A stretch of DNA of 42,261 nucleotides from Actinomadura sp. 6K520 (lineage in GTDB: Bacteria > Actinomycetota > Actinomycetes > Streptosporangiales > Streptosporangiaceae): contig NZ_SMLC01000052.1 of assembly GCF_004349245.1 (NCBI RefSeq), forward strand, positions 1-42,261, in the 5' to 3' direction. Position 1 is the first letter of the stretch. Each line of letters opens with the position of its first letter. Positions 1 through 7,741 of the stretch are shown one piece after another. Made by a program: the position numbers and the translations under genes. The notes below the pieces were generated by a model that was not told where the DNA came from, searched no databases, and saw only the letters and a list, made by a program, of their open reading frames with translations.

Positions 1-2
1 CC

Positions 3-767
3 GCCCCACCGAGCCCCGACCCGCCGAGCCCCGCCGCGCCGGGCGCGGCGTTCGCGTACGCGGTGCCCGAGGCGCCGCCGCAGGGGACGATGCCGTCGGC
101 CGCCTCGCCGTCCGGGGGAGTGCCGCCGTCCGGCCCGTCGAGGTCGAAGGGCCCGCTCCTGCTGGTCGCGCTGGCCGGTGGACTGGTGGTGCTCCTCGCC
201 GCCGCCGGGGTCGCGGTGCTGCTGCTGACCAACGGGGGTGGCAAGGACGACAAGGCCGGCGCGGGCACCTCACCGGCGGCGTCCGCCCCGGCGACCGAGG
301 GCGGCGGCCCGGCTCCGGCGCCGTCCGGCGGCCCGCCGCAGAGCGGAGCGCCCGCCGTGCCCCCGGCAAGCGGGGCTCCCGCCGCGCCTCCGGAAGGCGC
401 CCCCGGTCAGCAGCCCGCGTCGCCGCCGGTGCCCACCGCGCCGATCGGCCCGGTGCTGCGGGGCACCGGCATCACCTACCAGCTCGTCCAGCAGGACGAG
501 GGGTACTTCGAAGGCCGGATGATCATCACCAACCGCACCGACGAGCCGATGAAGACCTGGGAACTGACGTTCACCACCCCCGGCGCGGAGGTGAAGAACA
601 TCTGGGGCGCCAAGCTCGCCAAGGGCGGCGAGAAGGTCGAGATCAAGAACCTGGACGACGCCCCCGCGATCCCGCCCGGCGGCACGTGGGACGTCCAGTT
701 CGGCGCGGCGGGCGCCACGACCACCCCGGAGGGCTGCAAGCTCAACGGCAAGGCGTGCGGCTTCTGA
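3..767 (+). CDS. C-terminal part of a membrane-anchored protein with CBM2-like domain (5' end outside window)
   Basis: The frame is open from the first bases of the window, so the gene probably begins upstream; a GTG at 63 is only the first in-window start. The visible part has a Pro/Ala/Ser-rich stretch, one strong transmembrane helix (about residues 32-56 counted from the GTG), a long Pro/Ala/Gly linker and a C-terminal domain of about 100 residues. That domain has the YFEGRMIITNRTDEPMKTWE pattern of family 2 carbohydrate-binding modules, including a closing Cys pair (CKLNGKACGF). The domain would lie outside the cell. In actinomycetes such tails often belong to Ser/Thr protein kinases or secreted binding proteins. 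The kinase part is not in the window, so this is inference. Confidence 0.6.
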   Translation, partial: APPSPDPPSPAAPGAAFAYAVPEAPPQGTMPSAASPSGGVPPSGPSRSKGPLLLVALAGGLVVLLAAAGVAVLLLTNGGGKDDKAGAGTSPAASAPATEGGGPAPAPSGGPPQSGAPAVPPASGAPAAPPEGAPGQQPASPPVPTAPIGPVLRGTGITYQLVQQDEGYFEGRMIITNRTDEPMKTWELTFTTPGAEVKNIWGAKLAKGGEKVEIKNLDDAPAIPPGGTWDVQFGAAGATTTPEGCKLNGKACGF

Positions 768-776
768 CCGACGCAC

Positions 777-782
777 TAGGCT
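777..782 (+). promoter_or_regulatory. Candidate -10 box (TAGGCT), leaderless-type, for the FAH gene
   Basis: TAGGCT lies 7 bases before the ATG at 790, so transcription would begin at or next to the start codon. There is no Shine-Dalgarno sequence between the upstream stop (767) and this ATG, which fits leaderless expression. No clear -35 is visible. Confidence 0.35.
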
Positions 783-789
783 TTCGACC

Positions 790-1554
790 ATGCGTATCGC
801 CAGGTTCTCCACCGACGACGGCATGGCCTTCGGCGTGGTGGAGGAGAACACCGTCGCCGCCATCGCGGCCCATCCGTTCGGTGAGCTGACGTTCACCGGG
901 CAGCGTTTCCCGCTCGCCGACGTCCGGCTCCTCGCGCCGATACTGCCGAGCAAGGTCATCGCGATCGGCAAGAACTACGCCGCCCACGCGGCGGAGATGG
1001 GCGGCGAGGCGCCGGCCGAGCCGATGCTGTTCTCCAAGCCGTCCACCGCCGTGATCGGTCCGGGCGAGGCGATCATGTACCCGCAGAAGCTGTCGGAGCA
1101 GGTCGACTACGAGGGCGAGCTGGCCGTCGTCATCGGCCGGATGTGCCGCGAGGTGCCGGCGTCCCGCGCCGCCGAGGTCGTCCTCGGCTACACGTGCGCC
1201 AACGACGTCACCGCCCGGGACCTGCAGGCCAGGGACGGGCAGTGGACGCGCGCCAAGGGATTCGACACGTTCTGCCCGCTCGGCCCGTGGATCGAGACCG
1301 AGGCCGACCCCGCCGACCTGGCGATCTCCACCACCGTCAACGGCGAGGTCCGGCAGGACTCCCGCACGTCCCACCTGCTGCACGACGTCCCCGCCCTGGT
1401 CGAGTACGTGAGCCAGGTCATGACCCTGCTGCCCGGCGACGTCATCCTCACCGGCACCCCGGCCGGGGTCGGGCCGCTGGACATCGGGGACGAGGTGACG
1501 GTCACCATCGACGGCGTCGGCAGCCTCACCAACCGGGTCATCGCCCGCGACTGA
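790..1554 (+). CDS. Fumarylacetoacetate hydrolase (FAH) family protein
   Basis: 254 aa, the usual size of the short FAH-fold hydrolases/decarboxylases that cleave or isomerise 2-oxo acids with a divalent metal. Family motifs are present: GKNYAAHAAEM (about 60-70), the metal-binding acids in DYEGELAVVIG (E108, E110) and D139 in CANDVTARD, then LTGTPAGVG near the C-terminus. The exact substrate cannot be read from sequence. In many actinobacteria this gene sits beside gltX and tRNA-Glu/Gln; here the tRNAs follow but gltX is not in between. The DUF2461 gene starts 10 bases downstream, so the two are probably co-transcribed. Confidence 0.88.
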   Translation: MRIARFSTDDGMAFGVVEENTVAAIAAHPFGELTFTGQRFPLADVRLLAPILPSKVIAIGKNYAAHAAEMGGEAPAEPMLFSKPSTAVIGPGEAIMYPQKLSEQVDYEGELAVVIGRMCREVPASRAAEVVLGYTCANDVTARDLQARDGQWTRAKGFDTFCPLGPWIETEADPADLAISTTVNGEVRQDSRTSHLLHDVPALVEYVSQVMTLLPGDVILTGTPAGVGPLDIGDEVTVTIDGVGSLTNRVIARD

Positions 1555-1564
1555 GGGGGGAGCC

Positions 1565-2200
1565 GTGAAGTTCAAGGGCTTCACCGACGAGACGTTCGCG
1601 TTCTACGAGGGGCTGCAGGCCGACAACAGCAAGTCCTACTGGGCCGCCCACAAGGACACGTACGAACGCCACGTGCGCGAACCGATGGCCGAGCTGTGCG
1701 CCGAACTGGAGGACGAGTTCGGCGCGGTCAAGCTCTTCCGCCCGTACCGCGACCTCCGGTTCAGCAAGGACAAGACGCCCTACAAGACCCACCAGGGCGG
1801 CCATACGAGCGAGGGCTTCTACGTCCAGGTCGACGCGGACGGGCTGCTCGCCGCGGGCGGCATGTACGCCCCGACCCCCGAGCAGCTCCGCCGCTACCGG
1901 GACGCCGCCGGCTCCGGCACGTCCGGCGGCGAGCTCCAGGCCATCGTGGACGAACTGCGCGCCGCCGGGATGGAGATCGCCGGAGACCGGCTCAAGACCC
2001 GTCCCCGCGGCACGCCCCCCGACCATCCGCGCCTGGAACTCCTGCGCCACCGCTCGCTCTACGCGCATGAAGGCTGGCCCGCCGACCCGTGGATGCGGAC
2101 GCCGGAGGTGGTGCCGAGGATCAGGGAGGCGTGGCGCCGCCTGCGCCCGCTCGTCGACTGGGGACGGCGCCACCTCGGGGCGCCCGGCGACACCCCCTGA
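1565..2200 (+). CDS. DUF2461 (TIGR02453-type) domain protein
   Basis: 211 aa. It begins FKGFTDETFAFYEGLQADNS and contains FRPYRDLRFSKDKTPYKTH, the hallmark segment of the DUF2461 family, followed by the Gly-rich GGMYAPTPEQL segment. The family is widespread and uncharacterised. The start is an ATG-like GTG (GTGAAG) at 1565 preceded by GGGGGGAG. It follows the FAH gene by 10 bases. No membrane segment or signal peptide is visible, so it is probably cytosolic. Function unknown. Confidence 0.82.
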   Translation: MKFKGFTDETFAFYEGLQADNSKSYWAAHKDTYERHVREPMAELCAELEDEFGAVKLFRPYRDLRFSKDKTPYKTHQGGHTSEGFYVQVDADGLLAAGGMYAPTPEQLRRYRDAAGSGTSGGELQAIVDELRAAGMEIAGDRLKTRPRGTPPDHPRLELLRHRSLYAHEGWPADPWMRTPEVVPRIREAWRRLRPLVDWGRRHLGAPGDTP

Positions 2201-2243
2201 CCGCTCCCCGGCGCGACGCGCCTGACCTCCCGCGCTATTCGTT

Positions 2244-2272
2244 TTGGTCGCGGTCGCAAGGTCCTGTATTCT
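2244..2272 (+). promoter_or_regulatory. Sigma70-type promoter for tRNA-Gln/tRNA-Glu
   Basis: TTGGTC (2244-2249) and TATTCT (2267-2272) are separated by exactly 17 bases, about 50 bases upstream of tRNA-Gln, with no protein gene between. This local AT-rich patch contrasts with its surroundings. It probably drives both adjacent tRNAs. Confidence 0.6.
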
Positions 2273-2323
2273 CATCGGGACGCGAGCGACCGGCCGGAAA
2301 CGGAACGGGCGCTCGTACCTCAC

Positions 2324-2395
2324 TGGGGTATGGTGTAATCGGCAGCACGAGTGATTCTGGTTCACTTAGTCTAGGTTCGAGTCCTGGTACCCCAG
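2324..2395 (+). tRNA. tRNA-Gln (anticodon CTG)
   Basis: A 72-base cloverleaf. Acceptor TGGGGTA (2324-2330) pairs with TACCCCA (2388-2394), discriminator G2395. Anticodon stem AGTGA/TCACT encloses loop TTCTGGT with CTG at 2357-2359. The T-loop GTTCGAGTC is present. CCA is not encoded. This is the Gln isoacceptor reading CAG, the dominant Gln codon in such genomes. Confidence 0.95.
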
Positions 2396-2419
2396 CTGCG
2401 TCCGTTTCCGCGGACATGC

Positions 2420-2492
2420 GCCCCCGTCGTCTAGTGGCCTAGGACGCCGCCCTCTCAAGGCGGTAACGGCGGTTCGAATCCGCTCGGGGGTA
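2420..2492 (+). tRNA. tRNA-Glu (anticodon CTC), copy 1
   Basis: A 73-base cloverleaf. Acceptor GCCCCCG (2420-2426) pairs with CGGGGGT (2485-2491), discriminator A2492. Anticodon stem CCGCC/GGCGG encloses CTCTCAA with CTC at 2454-2456; T-arm GGTTCGAATCC. It lies 24 bases after tRNA-Gln and is probably in the same transcript. The sequence is identical to the copy at 2764-2836. Confidence 0.95.
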
Positions 2493-2763
2493 CTTCCTAC
2501 TCGACGGCCTTTGGCCGGCTTCGCCTTTCCGTGGTGTCTTCCAGGGGGGCGACCCCCTGGAACCCCCGATGTTCGGGCTTCGCCCTCACCGTGGGTTGCG
2601 GTCTGCGCCCAATGCCTCCATCTGCGACGTCCAAGAACGACTCGGCGTCATCGACTTGTGGTCGGAATCTTGTGGGGCGGGTGGAAATCGGTTCGAGGTG
2701 GTGGGGTGAGTCCGGTAAGGTGGGGCAGGCCCGAGCGGGAGATCGCCCGGGTGCGACAGTCCG
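2493..2763 (+). repeat. Spacer between tRNA-Glu copies holding a repeat-like palindrome
   Basis: This 271-base stretch has no credible gene. At 2539-2562 lies a 10-bp stem (TTCCAGGGGG / CCCCCTGGAA) with a GCGA loop and no U-tract, which could end the first tRNA transcript. It is followed by CTTCGCCCTC-type fragments that look like a dispersed intergenic repeat. A related G-run/TCG/C-run palindrome occurs at the end of leuC (27023-27043). Confidence 0.45.
2692..2721 (+). promoter_or_regulatory. Weak candidate promoter for the second tRNA-Glu
   Basis: TTCGAG (2692-2697) and TAAGGT (2716-2721) are spaced by 18 bases, 43 bases before the second tRNA-Glu. The -35 is poor, so this is only a suggestion that the second copy has its own promoter. 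Confidence 0.3.
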
Positions 2764-2836
2764 GCCCCCGTCGTCTAGTGGCCTAGGACGCCGCCCTCTC
2801 AAGGCGGTAACGGCGGTTCGAATCCGCTCGGGGGTA
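2764..2836 (+). tRNA. tRNA-Glu (anticodon CTC), copy 2
   Basis: The 73-base sequence is identical to the gene at 2420-2492, with anticodon CTC in loop CTCTCAA. CCA is not encoded. It is followed 7 bases later by a strong intrinsic terminator. Perfect identity points to recent duplication or ongoing gene conversion. Confidence 0.95.
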
Positions 2837-2842
2837 CCGTGG

Positions 2843-2875
2843 AACCGCAGATCGATGATCTGCGGTTTTTCTTTT
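2843..2875 (+). terminator. Intrinsic terminator of the tRNA-Glu transcript
   Basis: A perfect 11-bp stem, AACCGCAGATC (2843-2853) and GATCTGCGGTT (2857-2867), with a GAT loop, is followed by TTTCTTTT. This is a textbook rho-independent terminator on the + strand, unusual in such a GC-rich genome. The opposite strand lacks a U-tract, so it probably does not stop the convergent methyltransferase gene. Confidence 0.88.
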
Positions 2876-2882
2876 GTCCCCG

Positions 2883-3686
2883 CTACGGCTTTCTGCCCAC
2901 GGCGCCGAACGCGTCGACCGGGGCGGGGTCTTCGAGGGCCGCCGACTCCGGGCGCCACAGCGGGCACGAGACCAGCCCCGGCTCGACCAGCTCCAGACCC
3001 TCGAAGAAGCGGCCGATCTCCTCCGGCGAACGCAGCTGGTACGGGACCGCGCCGCCCTCGTTGTAGTCCTCCTGCGCGTCCTCGATCGCCCCTCCGGCGA
3101 CGACGCTCGTGCCGTCGTTGAGCGAGAGGTAACTGCCGGACGGCAGCGCCTCCAGCAGCGCCCGGACGATCGAGCGGGCCTCGTCCCCGTCCGGGACGTG
3201 CCCCATGATCCCGCTCAGGATCAGGGCGACGGGACGGCCGAGATCGAGCGTCCGCTCGGCGATCTTGATGATGTGGGCGGGGTCGTGGAGATCGGCCTCG
3301 ACGTAGTCGGTGACGCCCTCCCGCGTGCTCGTGAGCAGCGCCCGCGCGTGGACGAGCACCAGCGGGTCGTTGTCGACATAGACGATGCGGGCGTCGGGGG
3401 CGACGCGCTGGGCGACCTCGTGGGTGTTGTCCACGGTGGGCAGGCCCGTCCCCACGTCGAGGAACTGGCGGATGCCCGCCTCGGCGGCGAGGTACCGGAC
3501 GGAACGCGTCAGGAAGAGGCGGGACGCGCGGGCGACGTCCACCACCCCCGGGAACGTCTCCCGGTACTGGTCGCCGGCCGCGCGGTCGACCGGGTAGTTG
3601 TCCTTGCCGCCGAGCCAGTAGTTCCAGATGCGCGCCGAATGCGGAACGCTCGTGTCGATCCGGTCCAGCGCCGCGTCCTCCGTCAT
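2883..3686 (-). CDS. SAM-dependent methyltransferase, DUF574/Methyltransf_19 family
   Basis: 267 aa. The ATG at 3686 is chosen because GAGGAGG lies at proper distance; a longer frame to 3770 has no such site. The opening segment IDTSVPHSARIWNYWLGGKD is the signature of this actinomycete-abundant methyltransferase family. FLDVGTGLPT is the SAM-binding motif I, YVDNDPLVL carries the acidic ribose-binding residue, and DYVEADLHDP is the next nucleotide-binding segment. Substrates of the family are mostly unknown. It is convergent with the tRNA-Glu terminator and divergent from lacI. Probably soluble and monocistronic. Confidence 0.88.
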   Translation of the reverse strand: MTEDAALDRIDTSVPHSARIWNYWLGGKDNYPVDRAAGDQYRETFPGVVDVARASRLFLTRSVRYLAAEAGIRQFLDVGTGLPTVDNTHEVAQRVAPDARIVYVDNDPLVLVHARALLTSTREGVTDYVEADLHDPAHIIKIAERTLDLGRPVALILSGIMGHVPDGDEARSIVRALLEALPSGSYLSLNDGTSVVAGGAIEDAQEDYNEGGAVPYQLRSPEEIGRFFEGLELVEPGLVSCPLWRPESAALEDPAPVDAFGAVGRKP

Positions 3687-3830
3687 CAAGCCTCCTCGTA
3701 CGTAGCGATCAGGAGTCCATCCTGGGCCCCGGCGCCGCCCCGTGGAACCGGAACGGCCCGATGAGGCCACAAGATCGTGCGCGATGGTCGGGGCGGCCGC
3801 CCCGGGTAGGCACTCCTACGGCGACCGGCT

Positions 3831-3844
3831 TGTTAGCGCTATCG
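3831..3844. promoter_or_regulatory. LacI-family operator, upstream site
   Basis: TGTTAGCGCTATCG matches the perfect palindrome in front of the transporter operon (TGTTAGCGCTAACA) at the first 11 of 14 positions. The core TTAGCGCTA has the central CG typical of LacI-family sites. It lies about 120 bases upstream of the probable lacI promoter, so it could act by looping or serve the divergent methyltransferase. Confidence 0.55.
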
Positions 3845-3951
3845 GTTTCCGGCGTCAATGGGTTGAGCGAGACGGGGGCGTCCGGTCGCAGGCGTGGGCC
3901 ACATTTCCCTGTTCCAGGGACGATCCGCCGCATGTTCCGGTCTCCGGGGTA

Positions 3952-3980
3952 TTGACACGGCACAGCGTTATCGCAAACAT
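3952..3980 (+). promoter_or_regulatory. lacI promoter with overlapping operator
   Basis: A consensus TTGACA (3952-3957) is followed after 17 bases by the weak -10 AAACAT (3975-3980). The imperfect palindrome CGTTATCGCAAACA (3966-3979) matches the operator TGTTAGCGCTAACA at 11 of 14 positions and covers the spacer and -10. This arrangement predicts autorepression by the LacI protein. Confidence 0.5.
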
Positions 3981-4013
3981 TCTCGCCAAGCGTGTTGGGA
4001 GCATGGAGGCACG

Positions 4014-5069
4014 ATGGGCGAGTCGACGGGGCGGCGTCCGGCCGGTCGGGGCCCGGCCGAGGGGCGTCGCGCCCTCATGGAGGACGTGGCCGCGCTGGCC
4101 GGCGTCTCGGCCATGACGGTCTCCCGCGTCCTCAACTCGCCCGAGAAGGTCCGCGCCTCCACCCGCGCCCGGGTGCTCGCCGCCGTCCGCGCCCTGGACT
4201 ACCGGCCGAATGTGGCCGCACGGGTCCTGGTGACGGGGCGGTCCGGGGTCCTCGGCGTCGTCAGCTTCGACACCACGCTCTACGGGCCGGCCTCCACCGT
4301 GTACGGCATCGAGCGGGTGGCGCGCGAGCACGACTACCTGATCAGCATCGTCAGCCTGAGCGCGCTGACCCGCCGGTCGATCGAGGAGGCCGTCGACCGG
4401 CTGCGCGGCCAGGCGGTCGACGGCATCATCATCGTGGCGCCGCACGTGTCGGCGGCCGAGGGGCTGCGCGACCTCCCCCCGGACCTGCCGATCGTTGTGG
4501 TCGGCGCCGCGGAGGAACTGCCCTTCCCGCTGGCGGCGGTCGACCAGCACGTCGGGGCGGTGCGGGCCACCCGCCACCTCCTCGACATGGGGCACGAGAC
4601 GGTCTGGCACCTGTCCGGGCCGGCCGACTGGGTCGACGCGGACGGCCGGGTGGCCGGCTGGCGCGCGGCGCTGGCGGCCGGGCGGCGCCGGGAGCCCGCC
4701 TGGCTGGTGGGGGACTGGTCGGCGCAGTCCGGTTACGACCTGGGCCGGATGATCGCCCGTGACCCGTCCGTCACCGCGGTGTTCGCCGCGAACGACGCCA
4801 TGGCCCTCGGCCTGCTGCGCGCGCTGCGCGAGGCGGGCCGCCGGATCCCGCAGGACGTCAGCGTCGTCGGCTTCGACAACGTCCCCGAGTCCCCGTACTT
4901 CTCTCCGCCCCTCACCACCGTCCGGCAGAACTTCGGCGAGATCGGGCGGCACGCCTTCAGCCTGCTGATGGACCGCATCGGCCGTCCCGCCGCGGACGGC
5001 GCCCCCGGCCGGCGCCTCGTCGGCCCCGAACTCATCGTCCGCGAGAGCACCGCGGCCGTCCGCGCCTGA
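4014..5069 (+). CDS. LacI-family transcriptional repressor of the adjacent sugar importer
   Basis: 351 aa from the ATG at 4014, which has GGAGG just upstream; a longer frame from 3894 is unlikely. The N-terminal helix-turn-helix MEDVAALAGVSAMTVSRVLN and hinge region YRPNVAARVLVTG are typical, followed by a periplasmic-binding-protein-like sensor domain (GVLGVVSFDT to FDNVPESPYFSPPLTTVRQ). Length is normal for the family. The gene lies 95 bases before the ytfQ-like gene. Matching palindromes occur in front of lacI and in front of the transporter, so it probably represses both until the imported sugar or a derivative binds. The effector cannot be deduced. Confidence 0.9.
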   Translation: MGESTGRRPAGRGPAEGRRALMEDVAALAGVSAMTVSRVLNSPEKVRASTRARVLAAVRALDYRPNVAARVLVTGRSGVLGVVSFDTTLYGPASTVYGIERVAREHDYLISIVSLSALTRRSIEEAVDRLRGQAVDGIIIVAPHVSAAEGLRDLPPDLPIVVVGAAEELPFPLAAVDQHVGAVRATRHLLDMGHETVWHLSGPADWVDADGRVAGWRAALAAGRRREPAWLVGDWSAQSGYDLGRMIARDPSVTAVFAANDAMALGLLRALREAGRRIPQDVSVVGFDNVPESPYFSPPLTTVRQNFGEIGRHAFSLLMDRIGRPAADGAPGRRLVGPELIVRESTAAVRA

Positions 5070-5104
5070 TCCGCCGTCCGCCCGTCCGTGTCCGCCGCGC
5101 ATGA

Positions 5105-5118
5105 TGTTAGCGCTAACA
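5105..5118. promoter_or_regulatory. LacI operator in front of the sugar ABC operon
   Basis: TGTTAGCGCTAACA is a perfect 14-bp palindrome centred 53 bases before the ytfQ start codon. The central CG and flanks match LacI-family sites. No convincing -35/-10 pair was found around it, so the exact promoter is not assigned. Confidence 0.75.
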
Positions 5119-5164
5119 CACACTTGACCGTCCCACGTCCCACCCCTCGAAGGAGAACCCCCCG

Positions 5165-6139
5165 ATGAAGCGAAGAATCCTCGCCGCCGCCGCTGGCGCG
5201 GCGCTCGCCCTGACGGCCGTGACGGCCTGCGGTGACTCCGGCTCCGGCTCCGGCGGCGGTTCCGGCTCGATCACCCTGGGGTTCTCCCAGGTCGGCGCCG
5301 AGAGCGGCTGGCGGACGGCGAACACCAAGTCGATCAAGGAGGAGGCCGCGGCGGCCGGCGTCGACCTCAAGTTCGCCGACGCGCAGCAGAAGCAGGAGAA
5401 CCAGATCGCGGCGATCCGGTCCTTCATCAAGCAGAAGGTCGACGTCATCGCCTTCTCCCCGGTCGTCGTCACCGGCTGGGACGCGGTCCTCAAGGAGGCG
5501 AAGGCGGCCGGCATCCCGGTCGTGCTCACCGACCGGGCGGTGGACTCCGACGCGTCCATGTACGTGACGTTCCTCGGCTCGGACTTCGTCGAGGAGGGCA
5601 AGAAGGCCGGCCAGTGGCTGGTCGACGAGTACAAGGACTCCGACGAGCCGGTGAACATCGTCCAGCTCGAAGGGACGGTCGGCGCGGCGCCCGCGATCGA
5701 CCGGAAGAAGGGCTTCGAGGAGGTCATCAAGAGCAACCCGAACATGAAGGTGATCGCCTCGCAGTCCGGCGAGTTCACCCGCGCCAAGGGCAAGGAGGTC
5801 ATGCAGGCCCTGCTGAAGGCGCACAAGGACATCGACGTCCTGTACGCGCACAACGACGACATGGGGCTCGGCGCGATCCAGGCGATCGAGGAGGCCGGGA
5901 AGAAGCCCGGCGAGGACATCAAGATCATCACGGTGGACGCCGTCCGCGACGGGATGCAGGCCCTCGCCGACGGCAAGATCAACTTCATCGTGGAGTGCAA
6001 CCCGCTGCTCGGCGGGCAGCTCATGGAGATCGTCAAGAAGGTGCACGAGGACCAGCCCGTCGAACGGCGCATCGTCACCGAGGAGACGGTCTTCGACCAG
6101 GAGGCCGCCAAGAAGGCCCTCCCCAGCCGCAAGTACTGA
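5165..6139 (+). CDS. ytfQ: Sugar ABC transporter substrate-binding lipoprotein, YtfQ (galactofuranose) type
   Basis: 324 aa. The signal peptide ends with lipobox AVTAC (C22), so the protein is anchored to the outer face of the membrane. A Ser/Gly linker follows. Much of the mature part can be lined up with Escherichia coli YtfQ from memory: GFSQVGAESGWR, ADAQQKQENQIAAIRSF, GTVGAAPAIDRKKGFEE, SQSGEFTRAKGKEVM and YAHNDDMGLGAIQAIEEAG. YtfQ binds galactofuranose, so a furanose sugar is the best guess, but specificity is inferred. The start is supported by AAGGAG at 5150. First gene of a four-gene operon behind a LacI operator. Confidence 0.9.
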   Translation: MKRRILAAAAGAALALTAVTACGDSGSGSGGGSGSITLGFSQVGAESGWRTANTKSIKEEAAAAGVDLKFADAQQKQENQIAAIRSFIKQKVDVIAFSPVVVTGWDAVLKEAKAAGIPVVLTDRAVDSDASMYVTFLGSDFVEEGKKAGQWLVDEYKDSDEPVNIVQLEGTVGAAPAIDRKKGFEEVIKSNPNMKVIASQSGEFTRAKGKEVMQALLKAHKDIDVLYAHNDDMGLGAIQAIEEAGKKPGEDIKIITVDAVRDGMQALADGKINFIVECNPLLGGQLMEIVKKVHEDQPVERRIVTEETVFDQEAAKKALPSRKY

Positions 6140-6235
6140 CCCGGGACTCCCGCCGCGCCCGCGGCCGCCACGCGCGGCCCGCGGGCCCGGCGGGATCCGT
6201 CATGACGAGACCAGGAAGACAGGGGAGGGGGCATC

Positions 6236-7741
6236 GTGACCGAGCCCGTCCTGGAGGTCACCGGCATCTCCAAGCAGTTCCCCGGGGTCCGTGCGCTCGA
6301 CGGCGTGGCCTTCCGGCTGTTCCCGGGAGAGATCCACGCGCTCATGGGCGAGAACGGCGCCGGGAAATCCACGCTGATCAAGGTCCTCACGGGCGTGTAC
6401 CAGGCCGACGAGGGCCGGATGACGCTGGACGGCGCGGAGCGGCAGGTCCATGACCCGCCGCACGCCCAGCGGCTCGGCATCAGCACCGTCTACCAGGAGG
6501 TCAACCTCTGCCCCAACCTGTCGGTGGCGGAGAACATCTTCATCGGCCGTGAGCCCCGCAGGTTCGGCCGGATCGACTGGGCGCGGGTGCGGCGCCGGTC
6601 CGCCGAGCTGCTGGCCCGGCTCGACCTGGACCTGGACGTGACCGCCCCCCTCGGCGCGCAGTCCCTCGCCGTCCAGCAGCTCATCGCGATCGTCCGGGCC
6701 ATCGACCTGGACGCGAAGGTCCTCATCCTGGACGAGCCGACGTCCAGCCTCGACCGGGGCGAGGTGGAGCGGCTGTTCGGGGTCATGCGGCGGCTGCGCG
6801 ACGACGGTGTCGCCATCCTGTTCGTCTCGCACTTCCTGGAGCAGATCTACGAGATCTGCGACCGGGTCACCGTGCTGCGCAACGGCAGGCTGGTCGGGGA
6901 GTACCCGATCGGCGAGCTCGGCCGGTTCGACCTGGTGTCCCGGATGACCGGCCAGGAACTGCACGACCTGGAGCAGCTCGAAGAGGCCGCCCCCGCGATC
7001 ACGCGCGGGAAGCGGCTGCTCGCCCTGGAAGGCGCCGGGCGGACCGGGGCGCTCACGCCGGTCGACCTGGAGATCCACGAGGGCGAGGTCGTGGGCCTGG
7101 CCGGGCTGCTCGGCTCGGGACGCTCGGAGCTGGCCCGGCTCGTGTTCGGCGCCGAGGCCGCCGACACCGGCCGCGTCCGGGTGGACGACGCGACCGTCGC
7201 GCTGCGGACGCCGCGCGCCGCGATCGACCACGGCATCGCGTTCTGCCCCGAGGACCGCAAGGCCGACGGCCTGGTCATGGACCTGACGGTCGCGGAGAAC
7301 ATCGTCCTCGCGCTCCAGGCCGCCCGCGGCTGGACGAGGCCGCTGCCCCCGCGGCGCCGGGACGAGCTCGTCGGCGAGTACATCCGGAAGCTGCGGATCC
7401 AGCCGCCGTCCCCCGGCACGCCGGTCCGCAACCTCAGCGGCGGCAACCAGCAGAAGGTACTGCTCGCCCGCTGGCTCATCACCCAGCCTCGGCTGCTGAT
7501 CCTGGACGAGCCGACCCGCGGCATCGACGTCGGCGCCAAGACCGAGATCCAGAAGCTCGTCGTGGCGCTCGCCGGCGACGGTATCGGCGTGCTGTTCATC
7601 TCCGCCGAGCTGGAGGAGGTCCTGCGGCTCTCGCACAAGGTCGAGGTGCTGCGGGACCGCACGCTCGTCGCGGAGCTCGCCAACGACGGATCCCTCACCC
7701 CGGAGCGGCTCCTCGAGACGATCGCGAACGGAGCATCATGA
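6236..7741 (+). CDS. ytfR: Sugar ABC transporter ATPase with two nucleotide-binding domains (YtfR type)
   Basis: 501 aa, the normal size of the fused double-ATPase class (RbsA/MglA/YtfR). The first domain has Walker A GENGAGKS (38-45) and Walker B VLILDEPTSSLD, with a degenerate signature LAVQQL. The second domain has a degenerate P-loop GLLGSGRSE and the signature LSGGNQQKVLLARW with LLILDEPTRGID. This asymmetry is typical of the class. The GTG start at 6236 follows AGGGGAGGGG. It overlaps the permease gene by 4 bases (ATGA), implying translational coupling. It energises uptake through the two permeases on the cytoplasmic face. Confidence 0.92.
   Translation: MTEPVLEVTGISKQFPGVRALDGVAFRLFPGEIHALMGENGAGKSTLIKVLTGVYQADEGRMTLDGAERQVHDPPHAQRLGISTVYQEVNLCPNLSVAENIFIGREPRRFGRIDWARVRRRSAELLARLDLDLDVTAPLGAQSLAVQQLIAIVRAIDLDAKVLILDEPTSSLDRGEVERLFGVMRRLRDDGVAILFVSHFLEQIYEICDRVTVLRNGRLVGEYPIGELGRFDLVSRMTGQELHDLEQLEEAAPAITRGKRLLALEGAGRTGALTPVDLEIHEGEVVGLAGLLGSGRSELARLVFGAEAADTGRVRVDDATVALRTPRAAIDHGIAFCPEDRKADGLVMDLTVAENIVLALQAARGWTRPLPPRRRDELVGEYIRKLRIQPPSPGTPVRNLSGGNQQKVLLARWLITQPRLLILDEPTRGIDVGAKTEIQKLVVALAGDGIGVLFISAELEEVLRLSHKVEVLRDRTLVAELANDGSLTPERLLETIANGAS

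Larger units (their letters stand above)
3687..4013. other. Divergent intergenic region between methyltransferase and lacI
   Basis: 327 bases without a gene. The methyltransferase ribosome-binding site is at the left edge. The right half holds a LacI-type operator (3831-3844), a TTGACA -35 box (3952-3957), a second operator-like palindrome (3966-3979) and the GGAGG for lacI. No other structured element was seen. Confidence 0.6.

Noticed and set aside
2324..2836. tRNA-Glu as attachment site of an integrated element
   Set aside because: No integrase, excisionase or matching 3' tRNA fragment was found elsewhere in the window.
2497..3121. Open frames on both strands across the tRNA-Glu genes
   Set aside because: They run through tRNA genes and the terminator and have no ribosome-binding site or coding bias.
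3855..6046. Long minus-strand frames opposite lacI and ytfQ
   Set aside because: They are shadows of well-supported + strand genes with clear domains.
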